Shown here: in pieces, positions 1-11,149 of the stretch
How positions within the stretch are numbered: the first letter of the stretch is position 1
Layout: each line of letters begins with the position of its first letter
DNA from: Drosophila persimilis
Lineage: Eukaryota; Arthropoda; Insecta; Diptera; Drosophilidae
Assembly (NCBI RefSeq): GCF_003286085.1
Contig: NW_020825360.1
Span: 248,001-312,000 of the forward strand
Direction of reading: 5' to 3'
Length of the DNA stretch: 64,000 nt
Position numbers and translations under genes: made by a program
Notes under the pieces: model-generated
The model's database searches: none
The model's input: the letters and a program-made list of their open reading frames with translations, nothing else
What the model was told of the DNA's origin: nothing

Positions 1-1207
1 ATAGTGCTATTAATCCTCTTTAAAGGATGATTTTAATAGGTTTTTACTTCAAAGTTAATGAAATGGTCTGCAAATTATTGAAGTTAATTAAGTTTAAGGG
101 ATTTAGAAGAAATTATGCGGTATATTCTTGTATGGGCTCGGTGAATCTTTCGGTGGAAATGCCCATACATATATAAAATAAGCAGAGAATAGGATATGTT
201 TTATTGGGTTTGGTTGTGGTTGGCAATCAAGAATTTTGTTGGGGGTCGAACCAGCGGCTGGCGGCAAGCGGAATACCCGCCTGCTGCTGAAGAAAACACT
301 TCCATACTCCCGGGGAGCGGCGGCAATGCATGTTCGTGTGTGTGTGTGTGTGTGTGTTCGTGTGCGTGTGCGTGTACTTGCCTAACAAAAAGCTCACTGC
401 TGCGGGGCATTCTGTTAGCTTTCGGCTAGAGCTGAAGCTGAAGCTGGAGTGAGCGAGCGAGCGAGAGAGTAGTAGCGGAGTTAACAGTTAAGATTGCAAA
501 ATATTAGAAGAGCAAAGCAACTAAAGAGAAACAGAAACAGTAACGGTAGCGGTAGCGGTAGCGGGTAATGCGTAACGGTGGTTATGTGAGAAAGGGGAAC
601 GCATATGCAGAGGGGTAGGGGTGGGGGTGGGTGTGCGCACGCATTACCTGGTCTGGTCACTACACTCATATTGCGAATGATGTCTATAAGAAATAATGAA
701 AAATATATATAGAGAAAAATAAATAGTCGATACGAAAATGAAAAGAAATCAACGCTAAACAAGGCATCCAAAAACATACATATATAGGACGGTGGGAGGG
801 GGCTGGGGGGTGGGCTTATAAACTTTCCAACTGAAATGAAGGACAAAGCGCACAAGACAAAAGACACAAGACACAAGGGAGCGGCGGCTGCAAGCAGGCG
901 GGGAAGGAAATGGCGATAGACTGCAGCAGGCAGCCCCCGTGGAGTACAGTCGAAACAAAACATACAACATCATAGGCTTGTATTATACAGATTCCACAGG
1001 AACCGGATTGATGGATTGGGTGCATCACAACACTGAAGTACTAGTACGGATAAGCTGTACGACATTTTCTTATAGATAGATACACTTTTGTCGGTGGTGC
1101 CTCTCTGTACAAAGGTGAAAGACGGCACCGGGACCTCCTTCTGAGCGCCAGGGACACGGATACGGATTCGGTGGATTCGGAGAAGGGGAATTGAGAGCTC
1201 GACTTAC
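1..1207 (-). other. AMPdeam: AMPdeam intron (open at left edge)
   Basis: This is the region downstream of the 1208-1539 exon on the minus strand. I see no exon in it that continues the AMP deaminase reading frame, so the next exon should lie outside the window. It holds a (TG)n tract around 337-372, a GAGC/GAGA-rich stretch at about 450-470, a GGTAGC repeat at about 543-566 and several G-rich patches (612-636, 790-814). Confidence 0.6.
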
Positions 1208-1539
1208 CCGACACCACCTTGACCGGCACATTATCGATGCGATCCTTGAGGCGAACGGTCTTGAGAAAACGTGCCGTGGTCGAGGGGAAGGACTGATCGG
1301 ACATGGCCATGTAATGGCTGCGCAGGCGCAGTGCCTCGATCAACAAAGTGGAGGCCCGCTCCAGATCCTCCAGCGGCACACCGCTGGTATCCTCCCCCGA
1401 TATGGACACGCGCTGAAAGTTGATGTCCGCATCGTTCTTCATCGAGTCAGCGGTGGAGTCGTTGCCCTCGTTGCTGCTTATCGAACCACTCTGAATGATC
1501 TGCACCGGGGGCACCGGCACCGGACGTGTTCCGCCTTGC
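1208..1539 (-). CDS. AMPdeam: AMP deaminase, shared N-terminal exon
   Basis: AMP deaminase converts AMP to IMP and ammonia in the cytosol, as part of the purine nucleotide cycle. This exon encodes a regulatory N-terminal part, not the TIM-barrel catalytic domain. The identifying stretch is FQRVSISGEDTSGVPLEDL followed by an SHYMAMSDQSFPSTTARFL-type helix. It aligns with the vertebrate AMPD pattern FQRVTISGEE..GVPFTDL...REKYMALS.QSF..TTR. The acceptor is TTTCCAG at 1540-1546 and the donor is G|GTAAGTC at 1207. The exon is 332 nt: 1 nt to close the previous codon, 110 codons and 1 nt over. The preceding exon 3173-3326 ends in AA, so the junction codon is AAG (Lys). The metal-binding His and catalytic Asp/Glu residues lie in exons left of the window. 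Confidence 0.88.
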
Positions 1540-1605
1540 CTGGAAAGATTCCAAGTTGTTTGCTTGTTAGCTGGGGCTTCCGTTCGGTCCCTTGCCGCTG
1601 CTGAC

Positions 1606-1673
1606 CATTTCTCATCCTCGGGCTGGTACTCGTAGCAGCGACCAAAGCTATAGCTATCATCCGCGAACGACAT
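1606..1673 (-). CDS. AMPdeam: AMP deaminase, possible alternative first coding exon (proximal)
   Basis: An ATG at 1673 opens a 22-codon reading frame starting MSFADDSYSFGRCYEYQPED. A GT at 1605-1604 could serve as donor. The 66-nt intron that would result has a good branch-point match (CAGCTAAC) and the same TTTCCAG acceptor used by the shared exon. The exon ends with two nt over, the phase needed to join 1208-1539, giving ...DEKW-QGGTRP. The donor (GTCAGC) is weaker than the others in this gene. If the intron is retained, the frame stays open straight into the shared exon and adds about 22 more residues. I infer a short isoform that lacks the 3173-3326 exon. Confidence 0.5.
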
Positions 1674-3172
1674 CCTGCACCCAACGGAGACCCGCGAGCA
1701 ATGGCAGACAGACGGGAGGCTCGGCTGGAGCTAGCTGCCAGCTCCAGCTCTCTCTGATATGATCGATTGACCAATCCTACGAGTATCCTATTCCCCTTCT
1801 AAAATTCCAGTCCAATTGCGTGTGCCTTGCCTTAATGGAGGGTCAGACTACAAATTAATTCAGTCGATTGTCCTGCGATTATGATAGCACGAAGAATGTT
1901 CTTCATTTTCGTCCCCCTTAAGTTTCAAGATATGTACGTATCGTGCCGCAGCCCGTTTTTTGAGGGGAAACTTTCTCTAGTTCTTTGGGAACATCTATGG
2001 CCTAGCTTTTGGCGTGCGCAACATTGATGGGATTTAACAAAAAACTTCAAGTGCCAGTGCAAGAGTTTGTAAGTTTTTCCCTGTTCCTGTTCCCCGTTCC
2101 CTCCTTTTTGCTTTGGTGTTTCTGTGCAATAATTTTGGCGCCTGGCGTGCCACACGAACAACAACGATAAGTTTTTACGGATTGTGTGGAGTGGAGTGCC
2201 AGCGCATGGCATGGGCAGGTCTGACTGGGGGGTTGTGCTATCAAGTCTAATGCTAGTGCTCAATGTCAGGCGTAGGTCGTAGAAGGCAGAAGGTTGGATG
2301 GACAATTTCTTGGCGCGAGGTGCGCGCTTCTCTCTTTATTGGATTCGAGCGTAGACGCGTTCTGTCCAAGTCATATGGATGCACAAGTTGTACTGAAAGT
2401 GACGGCATCCGAAAACTGAAACCAAATTGGTGGCAGCCCCCCAGTCCACCGCCGTCCACCAGGTTTCCAGCCCTGTTTGGCTCATCGGCTGTCTGGCTGT
2501 CTGGCTGTCGGTGGTGGTTCGTTATGGCATAAGCCCCGCCAATGGTTCTACCCTGAGGTCGTGGTCGTCGGTGTCGCTGCCGCTGCCGCTGCCTAATGCA
2601 GTTCTATTCAAAATCAAAACGTGTTCAGCGTCGTCTACGCTTTGGACACCACAGCTGCGTGCCCCATGCCCGTCTCCCATCCCATTCCCAGACACGGCCT
2701 GGGATTAGCCATCCGCCCCTACCCTTTAGAACACTGTGGCACCTGATAATTGCAACGCGTGCACATCGATGTTGCTGCGGCTTCATTACGACGCTATTGA
2801 TGGAGGAGGAAATTTCCGAGCCTTCGCACTAGACCTGACACCCGGCTAAAGGGAAGCGATACTGGCCCGTCCGAGTGGCAAAACATCCCATATATGAGTA
2901 GGATTGATAAGGCCTAATCAAGAGATCAATGCCTAATCTCAGACACTCAGTGTTTGAACGGACATACAACGTCGCCACTGTACATGATCTTGGAATAGAT
3001 CTAGGGATATAGCTAAAGATTCTCCTTTGAAGCCTTTTTAAGGCACCCACAAGGGAATGTTGCAAAAACAACATAACCCGCCTGTGCATGGTTTTCTTGT
3101 TGTTGTTGTTGTTGGACTGGACCGCTGGCCTTTCTCTCTGGTCGGACAGGCCTTCAAAGTTTTTTTACTCAC
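1674..3172 (-). other. AMPdeam: AMPdeam intron / upstream region of the proximal first exon
   Basis: There is no coding support here on either strand. The region is of moderate GC content. It would contain the promoter of the 1606-1673 first exon if that exon is real, but I see no recognisable core-promoter motif combination. A short TTG-repeat tract lies at about 3099-3113 and a GCCGCTGCCGCTGCC run at about 2577-2592. Confidence 0.45.
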
Positions 3173-3326
3173 TTCTCATTGAGCTGACGTTGCACCTGCA
3201 GCTTTTTCTCAATCTGTTCAATGGGGAACTGTGGCACTTCGTACGGAGCCGAGATCTCGTTGGTTAGTTCAACGTCGGCATCGACAACGACAGCCTTTTC
3301 TTCCACTGGCGAGTCGGTCAGATCAC
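3173..3326 (-). CDS. AMPdeam: AMP deaminase, shared second coding exon
   Basis: This 154-nt exon has 2 nt, 50 codons and 2 nt over. It encodes DLTDSPVEEK near its start and EISAPYEVPQFPIEQIEKKL further on, then a basic/Gln-rich helix ending QRQLNE. The last part resembles the conserved N-terminal segment that precedes the FQRV..ISGE block in AMP deaminases. The acceptor GATTGCAG ends at 3327 and the donor AA|GTGAGT starts at 3172. Both upstream first exons (5166-5373 and 9284-9410) end with one nt over, which matches the GT start of this exon. The downstream junction makes an AAG codon with 1208-1539. Phase agreement at all three junctions is the main support. Confidence 0.85.
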
Positions 3327-5165
3327 CTGCAATCGGGAGAGCATAAAAAACAAATTATATGGATTATCTGGAGTGGTGGAGGAGGTAGTAGTATTATCAT
3401 AAATGTGGCACCTACAAAGAGGCGTTGTGCTGGTGGGCGTGCCTGTGCCAACGACTGCCCCGTAACCCATGACATTGCCTCCAAAGAGCCTCACATCCAC
3501 CCGCAGGCGATGGGCACTGTCCATGCGATTAAAGTTCATTCAAAATGCGTTCGAAAACAATTCGGATGGAGCTTGTAACTTGAGCGAGAGTTGTCGCTTC
3601 AATGAGCCGCAAAGATCTGAGATTTCCAGCGGGAGACCTGCCTCGTCCACCGCGCGATGCGATGCACAATTACAAATTGCCAAACAAAAACAAGAAATGA
3701 ATTCAAGCATCGTGTGACGAAGCATTTAATACCCTTGCAGACGCTTATTCATTCAATCATGATAATATTTGGTTAAGATCTCCATTAATTGTAGCGCTAA
3801 GATCGGCCCTTTGGCCAGAGGTTTTTGGTGTCGTGAAATGCCGCGATTTATTGTTATTATTAAATGGATCTACTTTATGGGAACTGATTTGAAAGTGCTT
3901 CTAAAAATTTGGTCATAATCTTAACACCCAAAAGTGAGGGCATCAAAACATGAAAGATTCCAAAGAGCTGCAAAAGTTCGAAGAGCAAAATACGGCAGAG
4001 GAAGCCGGGACAGTAACAGCGACCGTGGAGATAGCAAAAAATAAACAAAGCATAGAAAAACAACGAATTTCAAATTATTTTCACTGAAAAAGACAACAAA
4101 ATACAAATATTTTAATTGATGCAAAGCAAAGCTCTCCGTCAAGCGATTAAGTGGAAGCCAATACACTGCCCTGAACATATACGAATATATGCACACATGG
4201 ATGTATGTGTGTATGGATGGATGTTTGCATGTACATATGTAGGTTAGTGGAACCGAAGACAAGCCGTACGTCGCTGCGCAACGACCCACAAGTCCGACCG
4301 GAGATTATGTGAAGAGAATTAATGAGCAAAGAGAGATGCGACTAAGCAACAAACTGTTTGCGGTACACTGATCAGCAAAGTTTACCCTTTGAGTTAAGGT
4401 GAAATCGAATGATAATTGTGAACGGTTTTTGCTTTATTTGCGTGTGCGAGTGGGCAAGCGTTTATTGCATAGAGAGAGCGTACAATGCACACAGCGAAAA
4501 GAGTAACACGTTGATCAAACGAGAGAGCGAAATCTTAGTGGAACTAGAGCTTTTCGTTTCTCTCTTGTGTTGAACAGTGTTGCAGTCTGACCGCGGGTGC
4601 GAGTGGGCAAGTGTTTATTGCATAGAGGGAGTGCGCAAAATGCACACAACGAAAAGAGAGCAGCACACCAGCCAGCGAAGAGAGAGTAACACACTGACCA
4701 GCATGGCTTACGTTTCAAATGAGAGAGCGAAATCTAAGTGATGGAAGTATAGCTTTTCGTTTTTTTCTTGCGTTGAACAGTGTTGAAGTCTGCAGTCTGA
4801 GAGAGCGCAAAATGTACACAGCGAAGAGAGGGTGAGTACCACACTGATCAGCATAGCTTACGTTTGAAATGAGAGAGCGAAATCTAAGTGATGGAACCAG
4901 AGCTTTTCGTTTCGCTTTTGTGTTGAACAGTGTTGCGCGAGTGGGCAAGTGCCTTGTGGCTTTCCTTCTTTTCTTTCTTTCTGCTTCATAGACAGAGAGA
5001 CAGAGACGCCGAAATTCGGGAGAGCGTAGTAAAAGAGAGATGCCTACGTACATATGTATGTATGCATGTGTGAGTGCCTGCACTTTGCAGCCAGGGTGCG
5101 AGGGAGAGCCATAGAGGTGGGTGGTCGACTACAGAGTGAGAGGTGAGATTTGGGATTTCACTTAC
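3327..5165 (-). other. AMPdeam: AMPdeam intron
   Basis: No coding exon is seen. The left two thirds is unremarkable AT-rich sequence. A small poly-purine/TAGTAGTA tract lies near 3375-3395. The right part carries the diverged tandem repeat listed at 4440-4960. Confidence 0.55.
4440..4960. repeat. Diverged tandem repeat, about 3 units of 150-200 bp
   Basis: Three successive blocks share the same ordered landmarks: GCGAGTGGGCAAG, TTTATTGCATAGAG, AATG(C/T)ACACA(G/A)CGAA, GAGAGAGCGAAATC, a GAGCTTTTCGTTT-type segment (AGAGCTTTTCG or TATAGCTTTTCG) and GTTGAACAGTGTTG. The blocks begin near 4440, 4595 and 4795, and a partial GCGAGTGGGCAAGTG restart lies near 4936. The units are clearly related but differ by substitutions and indels, so this is an old local duplication inside the intron. 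Confidence 0.8.
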
Positions 5166-5373
5166 AGACACAACGATGAGGGGACCGAATGCCGTGGGCC
5201 GGGCTAATAGCTGTCGGTAGTGCATTGCCGCCAGTGGACTTCTGCCGATGCAGGTGCGGCTGGGCAGACGACTCCGGGGGATGGCCTGTGATCGGGTCAT
5301 CGAAGCTGTCGGTGTCCTGGTTGTTGCTCAGCGAGGAGGAGGACGGGGTGCTCAGAACTCCACGGTACGACAT
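5166..5373 (-). CDS. AMPdeam: AMP deaminase, alternative first coding exon (middle)
   Basis: The ATG at 5373 has a favourable context (GCAAGATG) and opens MSYRGVLSTPSSSSLSNNQD. A polar, Ser/Pro/His-rich, probably disordered N-terminus of 69 codons follows, ending ...SPHRCV. The donor is TCT|GTAAGT at 5165. The exon leaves one nt, and T+GT of exon 3173-3326 makes a Cys codon, so the fusion reads RCVC-DLTDSP. Isoform-specific disordered N-termini before a conserved core are usual for AMP deaminases. I see no upstream in-frame ATG in the same open stretch, so 5373 is taken as the start. Confidence 0.8.
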
Positions 5374-8300
5374 CTTGCGCAGCGCTGACTGCGGCTCTGC
5401 GCGCGACGCACGCACCCACAGCAGTTGGCTGCAGGCCAAACCGCACCAGCACACTACCACCAACGTAGGACTCTCCGGTAGCCCGTTCCGCACCGAGTTC
5501 AAAACGCTGCTGCGCCGCTTCCACCCAAGAATGCACTTTAGCGATTGCTTTAGCTTTCCCCTCCTGTGGGGTCGTCGTTTGCTTTCGGACTTGCGAAAAT
5601 TTCAAAAACTTTGTTTGGGTGTTTCTGTTTAAATTTTGGATGATTTTCTAGCTCGGAATTTATGTAATAATTTTGCCTGTTTTTTGTTTTTGTTTTTGTT
5701 TGTTTGACAGGTGTCTCAGCAGTGACCCGTCCTTGGAATTTCACAAAAGGCTTTGCACTTTCCCGTCTGCACCTTGTTAGTCGCCGTTGGCATCTGCCTG
5801 CCAAGTGGGAGGAGACATTTGCAGTGGCCCGAGGCAATTTAGACCGAAATTCTTTCCGACGCAATTCTCACAGATCTTATATGTACGCGCCACCGCTGGT
5901 TTTCCCTGCGACTTTCTGGCCTTTGTCTCCGACTCTGCCTTGGGACACTTGTTTGCACCTCTCTCTCTCTCTCTCTCTCTCTCTGTGGCACATACGAGCA
6001 TGTACATACATATGTACATGTGTTGATCTTTTCATCCAAAGTTTATACGCTGGGTAAAAAGTTAGTTCTGAGAAAAGATAGCGGGAGTGAGAGGCTAGAG
6101 AGCTTTCACGCTCAGGAAAAGCTCTCCTCGCTAATTTTAGCTAATTATAAACAATTTTTTGGACAAACAAAACTGCATTATACCATACTATATACATATA
6201 CTATAGTGCACTCTTTAGATTCCAATCAATGTTTTTCAAGGGAAAAGATAGAAAACATCCACAATCTAGATATAGTATCGATCCATATTCATGGTCGCTG
6301 ATGAGTATCTATCATTCCACCTATCTGCCGGCTGTGTGCACACCTACAGCAGTAGTGGTTCTGGTAATTTTCCTTTCCTTTGGGTAGGAGGGGCTCGCCC
6401 TGTCTGTTGGCGGCACTTAGCAACGTTTAGGGACAATAACCGGCTAAATGGGCTAAACGGGAGGGCTAGGCCGGGACAGGGTTTAGCGCTAAGCTGCTAA
6501 TAACTTGGATTAGATTGTGTGTATGTGCGTATTTTGGATGATAGCTTCATAAGTAAATCGGTTTATTCAACTTCGCCGTTTTTCGTGGGCGGCGGGGAGG
6601 GAGGGGCAGGGGAATGCTGCAAGTCATCGCAGTTCGTTTGCCTTATTTGTCGAGTGTGCGATATGCAAACAGTCTGCTCTCACACACACACACACACACG
6701 TATATATATGTATATATACATATATATATGAAGCATTATAGATATAGCTATATCTGTCTGCTTATCTCGTATACGTTTTAATTTATTATTCGATTGTGTG
6801 CTTATATGCATGTTTTTGGCATCGTCAGTGTGTTTTGTTTTGTTCTTTCGGTTTTCTGTTTTCTGTTTTGTTTATTGACCGAATTGCGATGCGAACTTAT
6901 TAATTGCTGCGTTGCGGGGGTCTCCTCTCCCTCTCCCTCTCCCTCACCCTCTCTGTGGGCCCTCTGGGCACTTTGCCCGATTCCCGATCTAAAATTGATT
7001 TTCATAAATACTCGTACTGTCAGAACTTAGCCGCCGCTTGGCTCGCTTGCGTAACTTTCTCGTTCCCAAAAGCAAAGAGGAAGGAAGAAAGGAAACCTCG
7101 GCGTTTGTTTCCTTCCGTCTCGACTCCGCGGAATATACTGACTTTTCAGAGTCAGTTCTATCCACCGCAATATGGAATATTGTACATATAATATAATGGT
7201 AATAACAAGAGAGTTGTTTCCGCTTGAATAACTGCTGCTGTGAGGAGAACTGAAGAGACAGTATACCCCAAAGAGCGCCGACCGCCGACCGCCCACGCCG
7301 CCAAAGAGAGAGAAGATTCGCTAAAGAGAGCGGCCAGAACGGAACCTACAAGTAAATCATTTAGAAGCTTAGGCAGAGCCCCTCTGCGAGCGAGGGGAGG
7401 AGACGAGAACGAGGTGCAACGGTGAATCACGCCAATGTGTGGGAAATTTTGTTGCTCTCACTTTCTCTTTATTTGTTTCTAATTGGAAAACCCTGACCTA
7501 TGCCTACGACTGACGGAAGCCAGCTGCTTCTAATGAGCATTTCGTACCGCCCCCACACCATCGCCGCTTTCTGATACCGGGGGGGCACAGTGGACACATG
7601 TCAGACGACAGGGCGACTGATGGGACCCCACTTGCACCACTACATACAATACGCTCGAAGAAGATACTAGATGGCAGATTGAGTGGACAATAGACGGAGC
7701 CTCATTCTACGCCGACTATTCCCACGGAATTGCGAACACCAATTATGAATAGTATTTGAATTTGAATGTTTTTCATTGTGCAGCTATTTATAGTCCATTG
7801 ATAAGAATGTCAGAGGAGTATTGGAGGGGCCTGATAACAGTGAGACGCATATCAAGACAACAGCAGAAATATGAAAGTAAATATTCCGACTATGGGGGTC
7901 GCCAACACAGATTTTAGTTCTATAAATTGGGATTACTCTATCGAGTAGATACATACATACATATAGTAAATATGGTATGGTTATGCTATCGATTTTTCAA
8001 GCCATCAGACTTGCTCTGAATGCTCTATCTTTGAAATATCTTCCAGAACAAACCGCTCTCCGAGGAGAGATTTGTTTGTGTGTGACCGGAACCATTGATA
8101 GGCCACGTGTCTTTCAAGCATTCATAAATTTAGTTGAGCAAACAATAAACTTGTCGTTCTATGCATTAGATAAGATTACCAGAAAGCTTGGCTCGTCGGA
8201 CTGGACTGGACTGCACAATTAAGATGAAGTTGTTTGGGTTTCGGGTTGCCCTTGGGTTGGGGCTGAGCTGCCGCGGTGACTAAATGCAAACAGCGTTTAA

Positions 8301-9283
8301 TTGGCAAAAAAGGTGCCAACATACAAATACACACACACTATGTTATATGTATACAGTTCTTTGCATGACAGGCCCTCATGTACATATGTACATACAACAT
8401 CCAATTTTCTAAATGGCTTGCTTCTGTTTACAGGGGAGTGTATGACGTACATATTTGTCTTGTTCGTGTTGGTTTTTCCCCCCATTGACTTGTTTGCTAA
8501 ATTAACAATTAATATGCGAAAAACTTAAGAAAAACAAAGGAATTTCCGAAAAAAAAAATAGGGGGAAAGGTCGAATAGATTTAGAATGCAATTATCGCAA
8601 AATGTTGTTAGAAAATATATACATAGTGTACTCTTAAAAGGTCGACACTTCATCATCAAATGAAAATTTCTTCTGCAAGAATTTTCTTTGAATAGTCGTA
8701 CTCTAGGCATAATTTGGATAACAGAAATCATGAATTACCTTAAAAAGTGTAAAGAAAATATGTGAAAGCATCATTACATGCCCCCCACTCACCATAGAGG
8801 GGATAATTTATGCCCAGCTACAGTGCAAAATTGAGATATAATATGGAAACGTCATCATCATGTGCGGAGATCAAATAGGGATGGGAATGGGCGTACGAGA
8901 ATAATACCCTAGGATAATTTATGCATAGTTACTGACACGCCGTTCCAAAACGATTACAGTAATTGCACACACCAATACCAACATACACACCCTGTGGGGG
9001 GACAACACACACAAGCACACCCTCACAAGGACAGACACAGGCATACACATATGCGGTTACTTGGCCAAATCGGTATGTGTTGGCCTCTTTCATACCACTT
9101 CTCTCGAGCACGTCAGCATTGAAATATTGAAATATTTGCTGCTCTGCTACGAGCGCCGCTGCAGCAAGAATGACCAGTAAATTATGGTTCACACAGATGC
9201 ATAGTATAGCGCAAAAGTCAATGCACACAAAGAGTGAAGGAAACACAGCAACAGACACACGTCACACTTGCACTTGCACTTAC
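5374..9283 (-). other. AMPdeam: AMPdeam intron and 5' flank of the middle first exon
   Basis: No convincing coding sequence is seen on either strand. It includes a (CT)n tract at about 5959-5985, a (CA)n/(TA)n compound microsatellite at about 6679-6730, a CTCTCCCT run at about 6922-6955, and AC-rich sequence at about 8995-9050. The open frame at about 7977-8222 (+) has no recognisable protein features and was not called. Confidence 0.5.
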
Positions 9284-9410
9284 CGCCTTTGCGCTTCTCG
9301 ATGCGTCTGAGCGGACCGTGCCCCATGTCCATGTCCATTTCGATATCTGTGTCAAAGCCAAAGGTCCGATATCCCTTGGCGCTCAAAGCATCCGCGTAGC
9401 TCCTCTGCAT
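9284..9410 (-). CDS. AMPdeam: AMP deaminase, alternative first coding exon (distal)
   Basis: The ATG at 9410 opens MQRSYADALSAKGYRTFGFD, continues through an acidic Met/Asp repeat (EMDMDMDMGHG) and ends basic (RRIEKRKG). It has 42 codons plus one nt. The donor is GGCG|GTAAGTGC at 9283. The leftover G joins GT of exon 3173-3326 to make Gly, giving KRKGG-DLTDSP. A promoter-like cluster of Ohler motifs 1 and 6 lies 450-530 bp upstream (9858-9937), so this is probably the broadly used start. Confidence 0.8.
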
Positions 9411-9857
9411 GCTACTCCACTCCTCTCCGCTTCACTGTCCTTTCGCCTTTTCCTATTCCTATTCCTCTTCCTCTGTCCCGCCTCAGATAATTTGTGGATT
9501 CTCTTTTGAAATTTGAAATTTATGCGTACACTCCGTTTGGTGTGAAGGGTGGGGAGGAAAGTTCTTGCTATGCTTGCTCGTGTTCTGTTCGTTGAAGGAA
9601 CCTTCGGGATGGATGGATGGGGCGACTCGACTGGCGAGCGGCAATTCCAAGTGTGCAGATGTTGTCACACTCAATTTTCAGATTATTATTATGCTGCCTC
9701 AAATGCTCTTACACTTTCTTTCACAGGTATAAATACACATTCAAAAAAAACAGAGTAGTCAAAAAATAATACTGCTATTTCGTGGTTGTGCGGAAATGCG
9801 AAAATGCCCTTTTTTTGGCTTTACAAGTTGCTTTTGAACCGCTTTTTGGTGGGGACG

Positions 9858-9937
9858 AGTGTGACCACGGACTTTTCGACAAGAAATATACCGTCTGACC
9901 CTGTGAAATATACCGTGTCATTTTCCAAATATACCGT
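9858..9937 (-). promoter_or_regulatory. AMPdeam: Probable AMPdeam distal core promoter (Ohler motifs 1 and 6)
   Basis: On the minus strand TGGTCACACT (9858-9867) matches Ohler motif 1, the M1BP site. Three copies of ACGGTATATTT lie just upstream at 9884-9894, 9906-9916 and 9927-9937 and match Ohler motif 6 (GTATWTTT core). Motifs 1 and 6 together are typical of dispersed, TATA-less housekeeping promoters in Drosophila. The orientation fits transcription toward the 9410 ATG. The exact start site cannot be read from sequence. Confidence 0.65.
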
Positions 9938-10455
9938 ACGTTTACCGCTGAAAAAATGTTTTGAAAAAAGATATCTTGTACTTGCCTTCTTTCTTGGTCT
10001 TATTAATATAAAATAGTAATTGGAATTTTGGAAAAGCAACCGTTTTTGTCTCTTAGACAACCTCTTATATATTCTAAATTTGAAATATTTGTATTCTTAA
10101 ATCATTTCTTATATAGTTGTGATTAAACTTACCTCCGAGAAAATTCGAGAACTCGAAAATTTAGATATACCGTAATATACCAAAAAGTGGATCAGATATA
10201 CCATTATACACCAAAAAGATGATCAAATATGGCACTAGATACCATTTCATGGTAAATACCGATGTCACGAAAGACCGAAAAGTATTTAAACAGGTGAACA
10301 GCTTGAAAAAAACCGCGCAAATTAATACTGTTTTTCAATTCCCCTTGTAAATTAATTTGAAAATAATATGCATGACTACTTGAACTGAACCTGAACTGTA
10401 ATCAAATACTTCAAATTTCCTATTCGTGTGTGTATTAAAATACCAACTGGTTGAC

Positions 10456-10546
10456 AGTATTCCTTGATTTGATATTCGGTTTAATATTACAAGCTAGCTA
10501 GGACCCTCAGCCTTGAACACATAATTTTATCCGATTGATGAATCTA
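10456..10546. repeat. Left copy of diverged direct repeat flanking the Tudor gene
   Basis: The segment aligns in the same orientation with 13464-13556. Shared landmarks in order are TATTCCT(T/C)GATTT, a GTTTAATATTAC / GTTGAATATTAC pair, CTAGCTA, CATAATTT(T/C)AT and CGATTGATGAATC. I estimate roughly three quarters identity by eye. Both copies follow TATACC-rich sequence and are followed by a stretch with CTACA(C/A)ATTT(T/G)CTACAT. A dispersed non-autonomous element is one reading; segmental duplication is another. Confidence 0.65.
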
Positions 10547-10875
10547 CAAAATGGGCTCATTTCTGGGCTCCCTATATTGGATTGTTTATAAAATTAGGTT
10601 TAAACAAAGAAGGTTAACACAAATGTCCTGTGTTTTACATGGTATTATATACACGGCAACTACACATTTTCTACATATAACAGCATATTTATGGAGTATG
10701 GAAAATTGTATTGGCCGTTTTTACCTGTTGTGTTTTTCCTCGGCAATCATAATATAGATGACTTTAAAATGTGCGAATTGTGCTTCAATACTGGAAGCGT
10801 CATTTGCCTTTGCAAACAAAAAATCGTGAGAGAAATGAGGAATATACTCGTGTCCATATACATATGTATGTATTG

Positions 10876-10881
10876 TTTATT
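10876..10881 (-). terminator. Candidate poly(A) signal of the Tudor gene
   Basis: AATAAA on the minus strand lies about 270 nt after the stop codon at 11150. It is the first canonical hexamer I see downstream of the gene. It is supported by position only. Confidence 0.35.
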
Positions 10882-11149
10882 TGGTATGGAAGTACAAAAA
10901 AAAGGATATAAAATTCAAACTTATCTAAATAGGACACAAATAGGTGGCTCTTACAGGAAGAAAATCAGTCTTCCCAATCTATAAGAATTGTCAATGTTTG
11001 CTATGTTTGTTGTGGCTGCTTGCGCTGTTGTCTCACCGTCATTTATCTCTTGGCGGCAGCATAATTCATATCGAATGAAAAAAAATAAAGTTGAGGACTA
11101 AAGAAATGTTATATGAATGACTATGTTATAACAGGAAATGGAAATCCGT

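Larger units (their letters stand above)
9938..11149. other. Intergenic region between AMPdeam and the Tudor gene
   Basis: This is AT-rich sequence with further TATACC-type units (about 10166-10220) and the left member of the flanking direct repeat (10456-10546). Open frames at 10551-10984 (+) have no recognisable product. It should hold the 3' UTR of the Tudor gene, with an AATAAA on the minus strand at 10876-10881. Confidence 0.5.

Noticed and set aside
481-963. 160-codon minus-strand open frame
   Set aside because: Low-complexity Phe/Leu/Pro-rich translation of T-rich and microsatellite DNA, with no domain and no splice consistency with AMPdeam.
7977-8222. 81-codon + strand open frame
   Set aside because: No recognisable motif, no promoter or neighbours supporting it, inside an AMPdeam intron.
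10551-10984. Open frames on + strand in the intergenic region
   Set aside because: AT-rich, no family resemblance, overlapping the repeat tail and the probable Tudor 3' UTR.
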